64,000 nt of DNA from Pseudomonas sp. ACM7 (GCF_004136015.1 NZ_CP024866.1:1241236-1305235); one strand, 5' to 3'; positions 53,846 through 63,682 are shown, counted from the first letter of the stretch. The notes: a model not told the origin generated them from the sequence alone. Translations and numbers: made by a program.

Positions 53846-55192
53846 ATGATTCGTATGCCTCTGGCTACCGCCAGTCTGTTGGCCATCGCTATTTCCCTCG
53901 CCGGTTGTGGCGAAGGCAAAGACAAAGCTGTCGCTGCGCAAGCACCGACTCCGGCCGCCAGCACCACGGCCCCGGCGGCTGCACCTGCCGCTGCCAGTAA
54001 AGTCGATGAAGCCGCGGCCAAAGCCGTTGTCGCGCATTACGCCGACATCGTCTTCGCCGTTTACAGCGATGCCGAATCCACCGCGAAGACCCTGCAAACC
54101 GCCGTCGACGCCTTCCTCGCCAAGCCGAACGCCGACACCCTGAAAGCCGCCAAGGCTGCCTGGATCGCCGCCCGCGTTCCTTACCTGCAGAGCGAAGTGT
54201 TCCGCTTCGGCAACACCATCATCGACGACTGGGAAGGTCAGGTGAACTCTTGGCCACTGGACGAAGGCCTGATCGACTACGTCGACAAATCCTACGAGCA
54301 CGCACTGGGTAACCCGGGCGCCACGGCCAACATCATCGCCAACACCCAGGTTCAGGTCGGCGAAGACAAGGTCGATGTGAAAGACATCACCCCGGCAAAA
54401 CTTGCCAGCCTGAACGAGCTGGGTGGTTCCGAGGCCAACGTCGCCACCGGCTACCACGCGATCGAATTCCTGCTCTGGGGCCAGGACTTGAACGGCACCG
54501 GCCCTGGCGCCGGCAACCGTCCAGCTTCCGACTACCTGGAAGGCAAAGGCGCAACCGGCGGTCATAACGATCGTCGTCGCGCTTATCTGAAGTCCGTGAC
54601 CCAACTGCTGGTCAGCGACCTGGAAGAAATGGTCGGTAACTGGAAGCCGAACGTGGCCGACAACTACCGCGCCACCCTGGAAGCCGAGCCAGCTGAATCC
54701 GGCCTGCGCAAAATGCTGTTCGGCATGGGCAGCCTGTCCCTGGGCGAACTGGCGGGCGAGCGCATGAAGGTTTCCCTGGAAGCCAACTCCCCGGAAGACG
54801 AACAGGATTGCTTCAGCGACAACACCCACAACTCGCACTTCTACGATGCCAAAGGCATTCGAAACGTGTACCTGGGCGAATACACCCGCGTCGACGGCAC
54901 CAAAATGACCGGCGCCAGCCTGTCGTCCCTGGTGGCCAAAGCCGACCCGGCTGCCGACACCGCGCTCAAAGCCGACCTGGCGGCGACCGAAGCCAAGTTG
55001 CAGGTCATGGTCGATCACGCCAACAAGGGTGAGCACTACGACCAACTGATCGCCGCCGGCAACACCGCTGGCAATCAGATCGTCCGCGACGCTATCGCTT
55101 CCCTGGTCAAGCAGACCGGTTCGATCGAAGCCGCCGCTGGCAAACTGGGCATCAGTGACCTGAACCCGGACAACGCTGATCACGAGTTCTGA
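53846..55192 (+). CDS. icmP: Imelysin family (M75) lipoprotein
   Basis: A 448-residue exported protein. A signal peptide ends in SLAGC (Cys about 21), so it is a lipoprotein, followed by an Ala/Pro linker. The imelysin domain has the GxHxxE motif in ATGYHAIEFLLWG (H204, E207), LKAAKAAWIAARVPYLQSEV and GPGAGNRPASDYL. The position after bifA matches icmP (PA4370), described as an insulin-cleaving outer-membrane protein; the family is also linked to iron uptake (IrpA, EfeO). The start at 53846 has AGGATG upstream; 26 codons of longer frame are unsupported and run over the promoter. A Fur-box-like site precedes it and a terminator follows. Confidence 0.9.
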   Translation: MIRMPLATASLLAIAISLAGCGEGKDKAVAAQAPTPAASTTAPAAAPAAASKVDEAAAKAVVAHYADIVFAVYSDAESTAKTLQTAVDAFLAKPNADTLKAAKAAWIAARVPYLQSEVFRFGNTIIDDWEGQVNSWPLDEGLIDYVDKSYEHALGNPGATANIIANTQVQVGEDKVDVKDITPAKLASLNELGGSEANVATGYHAIEFLLWGQDLNGTGPGAGNRPASDYLEGKGATGGHNDRRRAYLKSVTQLLVSDLEEMVGNWKPNVADNYRATLEAEPAESGLRKMLFGMGSLSLGELAGERMKVSLEANSPEDEQDCFSDNTHNSHFYDAKGIRNVYLGEYTRVDGTKMTGASLSSLVAKADPAADTALKADLAATEAKLQVMVDHANKGEHYDQLIAAGNTAGNQIVRDAIASLVKQTGSIEAAAGKLGISDLNPDNADHEF

Positions 55193-55208
55193 TCAACGCT
55201 GGCTGAAT

Positions 55209-55239
55209 AAAAAGGCGACCTTCGCAGGTCGCCTTTTTT
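55209..55239 (+). terminator. Rho-independent terminator after icmP
   Basis: AAAAAGGCGACC and GGTCGCCTTTTTT pair around TTCGCA, with A and T runs on either side. Confidence 0.92.
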
Positions 55240-55275
55240 ATCCCTGCCCAAAATAGGGTTTCACACCGGTCAAAA

Positions 55276-55373
55276 TGTGGGAGCGGGCTTGCTCGCGAAG
55301 GGGCCATCACAGACAACATCTCCAGTGCGGCAAACACCACTTTCGCGAGCAAGCCCGCTCCCACAGGGGATTG
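55276..55373. repeat. REP doublet (REPIN), outward form
   Basis: TGTGGGAGCGGGCTTGCTCG at the left and CGAGCAAGCCCGCTCCCACA at the right, about 50 nt apart; orientation is the reverse of the other doublets in the window. Confidence 0.88.
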
Positions 55374-55488
55374 CGGTTTTCCAGAAAAACCCTGCTCCAC
55401 ATCAACCAAACGATAATTCCTCTTATTCAATCTCCCCTGCCCTGTTAGACTTTGCGCCCCTTGTTTTGCTCGTCCTGCAGGATGTCCG

Positions 55489-56916
55489 ATGCCCTCGCTG
55501 CCTCTTCGCTTGTCCGCACTGTTTCTGGCCCTGGGCCTGAGTGCCTGCGATGACGCCCCGCGCTTTACCCAAGCCGAACCCGGTGAAGCCCGGTCCGGTG
55601 GCAGCGCAACCGTGCGCAAGACCGATCAGAACTCATTTTCCCTGCCGTCCGCCAATCTGCCGCCGTCACGGCGCGTGGACTTCAGTGTCGGCAACAGTTT
55701 TTTCCGTAATCCCTGGGTGATCGCGCCGTCGACCACCACCGCCCGGGATGGCCTCGGGCCGTTGTTCAACACCAACGCGTGCCAGGGCTGCCACATCAAG
55801 GATGGCCGCGGTCATCCGCCCACGCCTGATGCGCAGAACGCCGTGTCGATGCTGGTGCGCCTGTCGATTCCCGATACGCCGGCGTATGCCAACGTCATCA
55901 AGCAACTCGGTGTCGTCCCGGAGCCGGTCTACGGCGGACAATTCCAGGACATGTCCGTGCCGGGTGTCGTGCCGGAAGGCAAAGTGCGCGTCGATTACAC
56001 GCCCGTTCCGATTCGCTTCAAGGACGGCACCGAAGTCGAGTTGCGCAAACCGACGTTGCAGATCACCCAGCTCGGCTATGGCCCGATGCACCCTGACACC
56101 CGTTTCTCGGCCAGGGTTGCACCGCCAATGATTGGCCTCGGCCTGCTCGAAGCGATTCCCGACGAAGCGATCCTTGCCAATGCCGAGGCTCAGGCAAAAG
56201 ACAAAAACGGCATCGCCGGACGCCCGAACCGGGTCTGGGATGACGCGCAGCAAAAAACCGTTCTCGGGCGATTTGGCTGGAAGGCCGGCCAACCAAACCT
56301 CAATCAACAGAATGTTCATGCGTTTTCCGGTGACATGGGCCTCACCACAAGCCTAAGACCCGTTGATGACTGCACCGACGCGCAAACCGCTTGCAAGCAA
56401 GCGCCCAACGGCAATGGCCCGGATGGCGAGCCGGAAGTCAGCGATAACATCCTGCGTCTGGTGCTGTTCTACAGCCGTAACCTTGCCGTACCGGCCCGCC
56501 GCAATGTCAGCGTCCCCGAGGTGCTGGCCGGCAAGACTCTGTTTTTCCAGGCCGGATGCCAGTCCTGCCACACCCCGAAATACACCACCGCCGCCAACGC
56601 CGCAGAACCTGAACTGGCCAATCAAGTGATTCGCCCTTACAGCGATCTGCTGCTGCATGACATGGGCGACGGTCTGGCCGACAACCGTAGCGAATTCCAG
56701 GCCAGTGGCCGCGACTGGCGCACCCCGCCGTTGTGGGGCATCGGCCTGACACAGGCGGTCAGTGGCCACACCCAGTTTTTGCACGATGGCCGCGCCCGCA
56801 ATCTGCTCGAAGCCGTGCTCTGGCATGGCGGCGAAGCAACAGCGGCGCAACAACAGGTTTTGTCTTTCAATGCCGAGCAGCGCGCTGCGTTGCTGGCGTT
56901 TTTGAATTCTCTCTAA
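55489..56916 (+). CDS. Di-heme thiol oxidoreductase-type lipoprotein
   Basis: A 475-residue exported di-heme protein. The signal peptide ends in a lipobox LGLSAC. Two c-type heme sites are present: CQGCH near residue 98 (NTNACQGCHIKDGRGHPP) and CQSCH near 357 (AGCQSCHTPKYTT). The fold is that of the DUF1111/di-heme oxidoreductase family, related to MauG and bacterial cytochrome c peroxidases. Together with the imelysin-type neighbours it may handle iron oxidation state in the periplasm; this is inference from context. It starts a three-gene unit with the imelysin and DUF1513 genes. Confidence 0.9.
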   Translation: MPSLPLRLSALFLALGLSACDDAPRFTQAEPGEARSGGSATVRKTDQNSFSLPSANLPPSRRVDFSVGNSFFRNPWVIAPSTTTARDGLGPLFNTNACQGCHIKDGRGHPPTPDAQNAVSMLVRLSIPDTPAYANVIKQLGVVPEPVYGGQFQDMSVPGVVPEGKVRVDYTPVPIRFKDGTEVELRKPTLQITQLGYGPMHPDTRFSARVAPPMIGLGLLEAIPDEAILANAEAQAKDKNGIAGRPNRVWDDAQQKTVLGRFGWKAGQPNLNQQNVHAFSGDMGLTTSLRPVDDCTDAQTACKQAPNGNGPDGEPEVSDNILRLVLFYSRNLAVPARRNVSVPEVLAGKTLFFQAGCQSCHTPKYTTAANAAEPELANQVIRPYSDLLLHDMGDGLADNRSEFQASGRDWRTPPLWGIGLTQAVSGHTQFLHDGRARNLLEAVLWHGGEATAAQQQVLSFNAEQRAALLAFLNSL

Positions 56917-56946
56917 ACACTTTTCGATAAGAACCGGGAGCCCGAC

Positions 56947-58011
56947 ATGTTCCGTCCCAAATTGTTGTTCACCAGCCTTGCCGCGCTAGCCTTGGGCGCC
57001 TGTTCGCCTCAGGATCCGCAGGCCGTCACGTCGGCGGCCATCGCCAAGTCGGTGATCCTGCCGACCTACACGCGTTGGGTTGAAGCCGACCGCCAATTGG
57101 CCGTCAGCGCCCTCGCCTACTGCGAAGGCAAGGAAAACCTCGACACCGCCCGCGCCGACTTCCTGCACGCGCAGAAAGCCTGGGCCGAGCTGCAACCGCT
57201 GCTGATCGGGCCGCTGGCCGAGGGCAATCGCGCCTGGCAGGTGCAGTTCTGGCCGGACAAGAAAAACCTCGTCGGCCGTCAGGTCGAGCAACTGGTCACC
57301 GCACAGCCGCAGATCGATGCCGCTGCCCTGGCCAAGTCCAGCGTTGTGGTTCAAGGCCTTTCCGCCTACGAATACATCCTGTTCGACAGCAAGCCAGACG
57401 TGGCCAACGACGTGCAGAAAGCCAAATACTGCCCGCTGCTGAAAGCGATTGGCGAGCGTCAGAAACAGCTGGCCGAAGAGATCCTGAAAACCTGGAACAA
57501 CACCGACGGCATGCTCGCGCAATTGAGCAAATTCCCGAACCAGCGCTACGCTGATTCCCACGAAGCCATCGCCGATCTGTTGCGCGTGCAAGTCACCGCC
57601 CTCGACAGCCTGAAGAAAAAACTCGGCACGCCGATGGGCCGTCAGACAAAGGGTGTGCCACAACCGTTCCAGGCCGATGCATGGCGCAGCCAGTCGTCCC
57701 TGACCGGCCTCGAAGCCAGCCTCGCCGCCGCCAAAACGGTATGGGAAGGCGTCGACAACAAAGGCCTGCGCGGCCTGTTGCCGAGCGAGCAAAAACCTTT
57801 AGCCGACAAGATCGACGCCGCTTACGCCGCGTCCCTGAAACTGTTCGCCAGCAACCAGCGCTCGCTGACCGAGATGCTCAACGACGATGCCGGTCGCCAG
57901 CAACTCAACGACCTCTACGACAGCCTCAACGTCGTCCACCGCCTGCACGAAGGCGAACTGGCCAAGGCGCTAGGCATTCAACTGGGCTTCAACGCCAACG
58001 ACGGTGACTGA
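56947..58011 (+). CDS. Second imelysin family lipoprotein
   Basis: A 354-residue lipoprotein (LALGACSPQ lipobox, Cys about 19) with an imelysin-like helical domain (DFLHAQKAWAELQPLLIGPL). The GxHxxE motif of imelysins is not kept: the matching segment is QGLSAYEYILFD, with Ser-Ala-Tyr where the His is expected. It probably lacks the metal site of its paralogue IcmP and may act as a partner or scaffold. GGGAGC lies before the ATG; it follows the di-heme gene by 30 nt and its stop overlaps the next in-frame ATG by one base. Confidence 0.87.
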   Translation: MFRPKLLFTSLAALALGACSPQDPQAVTSAAIAKSVILPTYTRWVEADRQLAVSALAYCEGKENLDTARADFLHAQKAWAELQPLLIGPLAEGNRAWQVQFWPDKKNLVGRQVEQLVTAQPQIDAAALAKSSVVVQGLSAYEYILFDSKPDVANDVQKAKYCPLLKAIGERQKQLAEEILKTWNNTDGMLAQLSKFPNQRYADSHEAIADLLRVQVTALDSLKKKLGTPMGRQTKGVPQPFQADAWRSQSSLTGLEASLAAAKTVWEGVDNKGLRGLLPSEQKPLADKIDAAYAASLKLFASNQRSLTEMLNDDAGRQQLNDLYDSLNVVHRLHEGELAKALGIQLGFNANDGD

Positions 58012-58025
58012 TGAGGGCAAGTTCC

Positions 58026-59123
58026 ATGCTGCGACGCCAGGCTCTGACGTTAGGTAGTTTGCTGCTGGGTGCGATGACACTGGGCGGCTGGACGCTGTTC
58101 AAGCAAAAGGACAAAAGCCCGCTGCTGCTCTCGGCGCGGGACGACACCGACGGCAAACACTACGCCGTCGGCTATCGGCTGGACGGCACCCGGGTGTTTG
58201 CCACCCAGGTCGGCCAGCGTTGCCACGACATCATCAACCACCCGACGCTGCCGATTGCGCTGTTCGTCGCCCGTCGTCCTGGCACCGAGAGTTACCTGAT
58301 CGACCTGAGCGACGGCACGCTGCTGCAAACCGTGACCTCGCTGCCGAATCGGCACTTCTACGGTCACGCGGTGATTCACAAGAGCGGCGACTGGCTGTAC
58401 GCCACCGAGAACGATACCTCCGATCCGGGTCGAGGCTTGCTCGGTGTGTATAAGTTCGAAGGCGAGCGACTGGTACACAGCGGCGAGATTTCGACCCACG
58501 GCGTCGGCCCGCATCAGGTGTCGTGGATGCCCGATGGCGAAACCCTGGTGGTGGCCAATGGAGGCATTCGCACCGAGGCCGAAAGCCGCGTCGAGATGAA
58601 CCTCAATGCCATGGAGCCAAGCCTGGTCCTGATGCATCGCGATGGCACCCTGCTGAGCAAGGAAACCCTCGCCCAGCCGATGAACAGCGTGCGTCATTTG
58701 GGGATTGCCAGCGACGGCACCATCGTCGCCGGTCAGCAGTTCATGGGGCCGTCTCATGAGTCTTCGGAGCTGCTGGCGATCAAGCGTCCCGGCCAGCCGT
58801 TCGTGGCCTTCCCGGTGCCTGAGCATCAGTTGCAGGCTATGGGGCATTACACCGCCAGTGTCGCGGTGCACAGCGAACTTCGCCTGGTCGCGTTGACCGC
58901 GCCACGGGGCAACCGCTTTTTCATCTGGGACCTGGACAGCGGTGAAGTGCGCCTGGACGCACCGCTTCCCGATTGCGCCGGAGTCGGCGCGGTAGCCGAT
59001 GGCTTTGTCGTGACCTCGGGGCAAGGACGCTGCCGGTTCTACGATTGCCGCCAGACAGATCTGGTTGCAAAACCGCTGGAGCTGCCGGCAGGGCTCTGGG
59101 ACAACCACCTTCACCTCATCTAA
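58026..59123 (+). CDS. DUF1513 beta-propeller protein
   Basis: A 365-residue protein with a twin-arginine-like signal (LRRQALTLGSLLLGAM) followed by a WD/YVTN-style beta-propeller: HYAVGYRLDGTRVFATQVG, PHQVSWMPDGETLVVANGG, RHLGIASDGTIVAG and FIWDLDSGEVRLDAP. The DUF1513 family has no assigned reaction. It is always the last gene of this imelysin/di-heme cluster in the P. aeruginosa order. The ATG at 58026 has GAGGG 8-9 nt upstream; an ATG at 58011 overlapping the preceding stop is the alternative. Confidence 0.85.
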   Translation: MLRRQALTLGSLLLGAMTLGGWTLFKQKDKSPLLLSARDDTDGKHYAVGYRLDGTRVFATQVGQRCHDIINHPTLPIALFVARRPGTESYLIDLSDGTLLQTVTSLPNRHFYGHAVIHKSGDWLYATENDTSDPGRGLLGVYKFEGERLVHSGEISTHGVGPHQVSWMPDGETLVVANGGIRTEAESRVEMNLNAMEPSLVLMHRDGTLLSKETLAQPMNSVRHLGIASDGTIVAGQQFMGPSHESSELLAIKRPGQPFVAFPVPEHQLQAMGHYTASVAVHSELRLVALTAPRGNRFFIWDLDSGEVRLDAPLPDCAGVGAVADGFVVTSGQGRCRFYDCRQTDLVAKPLELPAGLWDNHLHLI

Positions 59124-59134
59124 ACACGGACCTT

Positions 59135-59268
59135 TGTAGCAGCTGGCGAAGCCTGCGTTCGGCGGCGAAGCCGTCGTGAGATCCGACGACGCGGTGTATC
59201 AGACAAACCACGTTGCATGGATTTGCGACGGCTTCGCAGCCGAACGCAGGCTGCGCCAGCTGCTACAG
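59135..59268. repeat. Palindromic repeat, family C
   Basis: TGTAGCAGCTGGCGAAGCCT at the left and AGGCTGCGCCAGCTGCTACA at the right, inner arms GCGTTCGGC and GCCGAACGC, spacer about 45 nt; between the DUF1513 and mexV genes. Confidence 0.88.
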
Positions 59269-59372
59269 GTCGGGGTGACGCCTACCTGTAAGTTCTGCCA
59301 GTTGGAATCCCCGCCACACTCGGAGTAATGTGCCCGACTGTCTCACCTGATTTTCTCCAAGGAAGTGGAAAT

Positions 59373-60521
59373 ATGCTGCGTCGCCGCATGCTGATCATGT
59401 TGGGTGTTGTTTTGCTGATCGTGCTGGTCCTGGCCGGTTACAAAGCCTTCTCCATCTATACGATGATTCAGGGCTTTGCTGTGCCGAAACCGGCGATCAG
59501 TGTTGCTGTGGCCACTGCTACCGAACGGCCGTGGCAAGCCCGCCTGCCGACCGTCGGCACCCTCAAGGCACTGCAAGGCGTCGACCTGAGCCTGGAAATC
59601 GCCGGCACCGTCACGGATGTGCAGTTCGAGTCGGGGCAGAAGGTTAAGGCCGGTCAGCCGATCGTCCAACTCGATAGCGCCGTGGAAACCGCCCTGCTGG
59701 AAACCGCCCTCGCCGACCTCGGACTGGCCCAAGTGGATTACAACCGTGGCAGCCAGCTGGTGGGCAGCCAGGCGATTTCCAAAGGCGAGTTCGACCGACT
59801 CTCGGCGGTATTCAAAAAGAACAAGGCCACGGTCAATCAGCTCAAGGCTTCGCTTGAGAAAAAACGCATCGTCGCGCCGTTCAGCGGAACCATCGGCATT
59901 CGTCAGGTGGACGTCGGTGACTACGTGGCCAGCGGCACCATGATCGCCACCCTGCAAGACCTCAGCAGCCTCTATGTAGACTTCTTCGTGCCCGAACAGG
60001 CGATACCGAAGATCGCCCTTGGCCAGCCGGTACAGATCGTTGTCGCGGCCTACCCGACACAAACCTTCCCCGGCACCATCAGCGCGATCAACCCGAAAGT
60101 CGAAAACAGTACGCGCAATGTCCAGGTCCGCGCGACCCTGGCCAACCCCGACGGCAAACTGCTGCCGGGGATGTTCGCCAGCCTGCAAGTGTTGTTGCCC
60201 GACCCGCAGCCGCGCATCGTCGTGCCGGAAAGCGCGATCACTTACACGCTGTACGGCAACTCGCTCTATGTCGTCGCGCAGAAAAAAGCCGAAGACGGCA
60301 GCCTGGAAAAAGACGACAAGGGCCAACCGATCCTGATCGCCGAACGGCGTTTCATCGAAACCGGTGAGCGCCGCGATGGGCAAGTGATGATCACCAAAGG
60401 TGTGCAGAACGGCGAAAAAGTGGTCACGGCCGGCCAGATCAAACTGGACAACGGCGCACACATTGCGATCAGCGACGACAAGACCTTAGCCGAGAAGAAC
60501 AGCCCGCCGCGCGCGGACTGA
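59373..60521 (+). CDS. mexV: RND efflux periplasmic adaptor, MexV-like
   Basis: A 382-residue membrane-fusion protein. An N-terminal membrane anchor (LIMLGVVLLIVLVLAGY), lipoyl/barrel-sandwich halves (VQFESGQKVKAGQPIVQLDS; RIVAPFSGTIGIRQVDVGDY), a short helical hairpin and a beta-barrel. It links the RND pump to an outer-membrane channel. The gene is 13 nt before the pump gene; position after the DUF1513 gene matches PA4374 (MexV). No channel gene follows, which agrees with MexVW borrowing OprM. Start at 59373 has AAGGAAGTGG upstream. Confidence 0.9.
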   Translation: MLRRRMLIMLGVVLLIVLVLAGYKAFSIYTMIQGFAVPKPAISVAVATATERPWQARLPTVGTLKALQGVDLSLEIAGTVTDVQFESGQKVKAGQPIVQLDSAVETALLETALADLGLAQVDYNRGSQLVGSQAISKGEFDRLSAVFKKNKATVNQLKASLEKKRIVAPFSGTIGIRQVDVGDYVASGTMIATLQDLSSLYVDFFVPEQAIPKIALGQPVQIVVAAYPTQTFPGTISAINPKVENSTRNVQVRATLANPDGKLLPGMFASLQVLLPDPQPRIVVPESAITYTLYGNSLYVVAQKKAEDGSLEKDDKGQPILIAERRFIETGERRDGQVMITKGVQNGEKVVTAGQIKLDNGAHIAISDDKTLAEKNSPPRAD

Positions 60522-60534
60522 TCAAGGAACCCCC

Positions 60535-63500
60535 ATGGCTTTTACCGACCCGTTCATCCGCCGCCCGGTGCTCGCCACCGTGGTCAGCCTGTTGATTGTG
60601 CTGCTGGGCTTCCAGGCCTGGAGCAAGCTGCCGCTGCGCCAATATCCACAAATGGAAAACGCCCTGATCACGGTGACCACCGCTTATCCCGGGGCCAACG
60701 CCGAAACCATTCAGGGCTACATCACCCAACCGATGCAGCAAAGTCTGGCCAGTGCCGAAGGTATCGACTACATGACGTCGGTCAGTCGCCAGAACTTCTC
60801 GGTGATCTCGATCTACGCGCGCATCGGCTCCAACAGCGACCGCTTGTTCACCGAACTGCTGGCCAAAGCCAACGAGGTGAAGAACCAACTGCCTCAGGAC
60901 GCCGAAGACCCGGTGCTGAGCAAGGAAGCCGCCGACGCCTCGGCACTGATGTACATCAGCTTCTTCAGCAAGGAGCTGAGCAACCCGCAGATTACTGACT
61001 ACCTGTCGCGGGTCATCCAGCCAAAACTGGCGACCCTGCCGGGCATGGCCGAAGCCGAGATTCTCGGCAACCAAGTATTTGCCATGCGTCTGTGGCTGGA
61101 TCCGGTCAAGCTGGCCGGTTTCGGCCTGAGTGCCAGCGACGTGACCGATGCAGTGCGCAAATACAACTTCCTCTCCGCCGCCGGCGAAGTGAAAGGCGAG
61201 TACGTCGTCACCAGCATCAACGCCAATACCGAGCTCAAGTCCGCCGAAGCCTTTGCCGCGATTCCCCTCAAGGTCGAGGGTGACAGTCGCGTGCTGCTCA
61301 GCGATGTGGCGCGGGTTGAAATGGGTGCGGAAAACTACAATTCGATCAGCTCCTTCGGCGGGACCCCTTCGGTGTACATCGGCATCAAGGCCACGCCCGG
61401 CGCCAACCCGCTGGACGTGATCAAGGAAGTGCGCAAGATCATGCCGGACCTGGAAGCCCAACTGCCGCCGAACCTCAAAGGTGAAATCGCCTACGACGCC
61501 ACGCTGTTTATCCAGGCCTCGATCAACGAGGTGATCAAAACATTGTTCGAAGCGGTGCTGATCGTCATCGTGGTGGTGTTCCTGTTTCTCGGCGCGCTGC
61601 GTTCGGTGGTGATCCCGGTGGTCACCATCCCGTTGTCGATGATCGGCGTGATGTTCTTCATGCAGATGATGGGCTACTCGATCAACCTGCTGACGTTGCT
61701 GGCGATGGTATTGGCCATCGGCCTGGTGGTGGACGACGCCATCGTCGTGGTGGAAAACATCCACCGGCACATCGAAGAAGGCAAGACGCCGCTGGATGCG
61801 GCCATCGAAGGCGCTCGGGAAATCGCCATGCCGGTGGTCTCGATGACCATCACCCTGGCGGCGGTCTATGCGCCGATCGGCTTCCTGACGGGGCTCACGG
61901 GGGCGCTGTTCAAGGAGTTCGCCCTGACCCTGGCCGGGGCGGTTGTGATCTCCGGCATCGTCGCCCTGACCCTGTCGCCGATGATGTGCGCCTTTTTACT
62001 GCGTCACGACGAAAACCCCAGCGGTCTCGCCCATCGCCTGGACCTGATTTTCGAAGGCCTCAAGCGCCGTTACCAAAGCATGCTGCACGGCACCCTGAAC
62101 ACCCGGCCGGTGGTGCTGGTGTTTGCGGTAATCGTGCTGTGCCTGATCCCGGTGCTGCTCAAGTTCACCAAGTCGGAACTGGCGCCCGATGAGGACCAGG
62201 GCATCATTTTCATGCTGGCCAACGCCCCGCAACCGGCGAACCTCGATTACCTGAGCGCGTACACCGACGAGTTCGTCGAGATCTTCAAGACGTTTCCCGA
62301 GTACTACTCCTCGTTCCAGATCAATGGTTTCAACGGCGTGCAATCGGGAATCGGCGGCTTCCTGCTCAAACCGTGGAACGAACGCAGCCGCACTCAGATG
62401 CAAATCCTGCCCGAGGTCCAGCGCAAACTGGAGAGCATTTCCGGGCTGCAGATCTTCGGTTTCAACCTGCCTTCCCTGCCCGGTACCGGTGAGGGGCTGC
62501 CGTTTCAGTTTGTCATCAACTCAGCCAACGATTACGAGTCGCTGCTGCAGGTGATGGACCGAGTGAAAAAACGCGCGATGGAGTCCGGCAAGTTCGCCTT
62601 CGTCGACGTCGACCTGGCCTTCGACAAACCTGAAGTGGTGGTGGATATCGATCGCGCCAAGGCCGCACAGATGGGGGTTTCCATGCAGGACCTGGGCGGG
62701 ACGCTCGCGACGTTGCTGGGTGAGGCGGAGATCAACCGTTTCACCATTGAAGGTCGCAGCTACAAAGTCATCGCGCAGGTCGAACGACCTTTCCGAGACA
62801 ACCCTGACTGGCTGAACAATTACTACGTCAAGAACACCCAAGGCCAACTGCTGGCCTTGTCGACCCTGATCACCGTGACCGACCGGGCGCGTCCACGGCA
62901 GTTGAACCAGTTCCAGCAACTCAACTCTGGCATCCTGTCCGGGGTGCCGCTAGTCAGCATGGGTGAAGCCATCGACACCGTGCGCCAGATCGCTCGGGAA
63001 GAGGCGCCGGTGGGTTACGCCTTCGACTATGCCGGCGCATCACGGCAATACGTCCAGGAAGGCAGTGCGCTGTGGGTCACCTTCGCCCTGGCGCTGGCAA
63101 TCATTTTCCTGGTACTGGCGGCACAGTTCGAAAGCTTCCGCGATCCGCTGGTGATTCTGGTGACGGTGCCGCTATCAATCTGTGGCGCGCTGATCCCGCT
63201 GTTCCTGGGCTGGTCGAGCATGAACATCTACACCCAGGTCGGCCTGGTGACGTTGATCGGGCTGATCAGCAAGCACGGAATCCTGATCGTCGAATTTGCC
63301 AACCAGTTACGCAAGGACAAAGGCCTGACGCCGCGCGAGGCCGTGGAGGAAGCGGCGGCCATTCGTCTGCGTCCGGTGTTGATGACCACTGCCGCGATGG
63401 TGTTCGGCATGGTGCCGTTGATCATCGCCACGGGGGCGGGAGCCGTCAGCCGGTTCGACATCGGCACGGTGATCGCCACGGGGATGTCGATCGGGACGTT

Positions 63501-63561
63501 GTTTACGTTGTTTGTGCTGCCGTGCGTGTACACCCTGTTGGCTAAACCCGATAAACCCTAG
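60535..63561 (+). CDS. mexW: RND multidrug efflux pump, MexW-like
   Basis: A 1008-residue, 12-helix HAE1-type proton/drug antiporter. It has FIRRPVLATVVSLLIVLLGF at the start, the GLVVDDAIVVVENI helix-4 motif with the two proton-relay aspartates, the duplicated periplasmic porter domains and a second half with NIYTQVGLVTLIGLISKHGI. This GLISKHG variant marks the MexK/MexW-like branch rather than MexB (which has GLSAKNA). It is coupled to the adaptor upstream and ends the conserved block. Drug range is not predictable from sequence. Confidence 0.92.
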   Translation: MAFTDPFIRRPVLATVVSLLIVLLGFQAWSKLPLRQYPQMENALITVTTAYPGANAETIQGYITQPMQQSLASAEGIDYMTSVSRQNFSVISIYARIGSNSDRLFTELLAKANEVKNQLPQDAEDPVLSKEAADASALMYISFFSKELSNPQITDYLSRVIQPKLATLPGMAEAEILGNQVFAMRLWLDPVKLAGFGLSASDVTDAVRKYNFLSAAGEVKGEYVVTSINANTELKSAEAFAAIPLKVEGDSRVLLSDVARVEMGAENYNSISSFGGTPSVYIGIKATPGANPLDVIKEVRKIMPDLEAQLPPNLKGEIAYDATLFIQASINEVIKTLFEAVLIVIVVVFLFLGALRSVVIPVVTIPLSMIGVMFFMQMMGYSINLLTLLAMVLAIGLVVDDAIVVVENIHRHIEEGKTPLDAAIEGAREIAMPVVSMTITLAAVYAPIGFLTGLTGALFKEFALTLAGAVVISGIVALTLSPMMCAFLLRHDENPSGLAHRLDLIFEGLKRRYQSMLHGTLNTRPVVLVFAVIVLCLIPVLLKFTKSELAPDEDQGIIFMLANAPQPANLDYLSAYTDEFVEIFKTFPEYYSSFQINGFNGVQSGIGGFLLKPWNERSRTQMQILPEVQRKLESISGLQIFGFNLPSLPGTGEGLPFQFVINSANDYESLLQVMDRVKKRAMESGKFAFVDVDLAFDKPEVVVDIDRAKAAQMGVSMQDLGGTLATLLGEAEINRFTIEGRSYKVIAQVERPFRDNPDWLNNYYVKNTQGQLLALSTLITVTDRARPRQLNQFQQLNSGILSGVPLVSMGEAIDTVRQIAREEAPVGYAFDYAGASRQYVQEGSALWVTFALALAIIFLVLAAQFESFRDPLVILVTVPLSICGALIPLFLGWSSMNIYTQVGLVTLIGLISKHGILIVEFANQLRKDKGLTPREAVEEAAAIRLRPVLMTTAAMVFGMVPLIIATGAGAVSRFDIGTVIATGMSIGTLFTLFVLPCVYTLLAKPDKP

Positions 63562-63574
63562 GGAACACACATAA

Positions 63575-63682
63575 CCTGTGGGAGCGAGCTTGGTCCGGGC
63601 GGCGTTCCGACGATAGCGGTGTAACAGTCACCTCATCGCTGAATGTGCCACCGTCATCGCGAGCAAGCTCGCTCCCACATGG
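63575..63682. repeat. REP doublet with divergent left copy
   Basis: The right copy CATCGCGAGCAAGCTCGCTC is normal. The left one starts TGTGGGAGCGAGCTTG but continues GTCCGGGCGGCGTTCCGACG instead of CTCGCGATG. The group II intron end lies 24 nt to the right. Confidence 0.8.

Noticed and set aside
53759..55183. 474-codon minus-strand frame opposite icmP
   Set aside because: Antisense shadow of a clear imelysin gene; long because of third-position GC bias.
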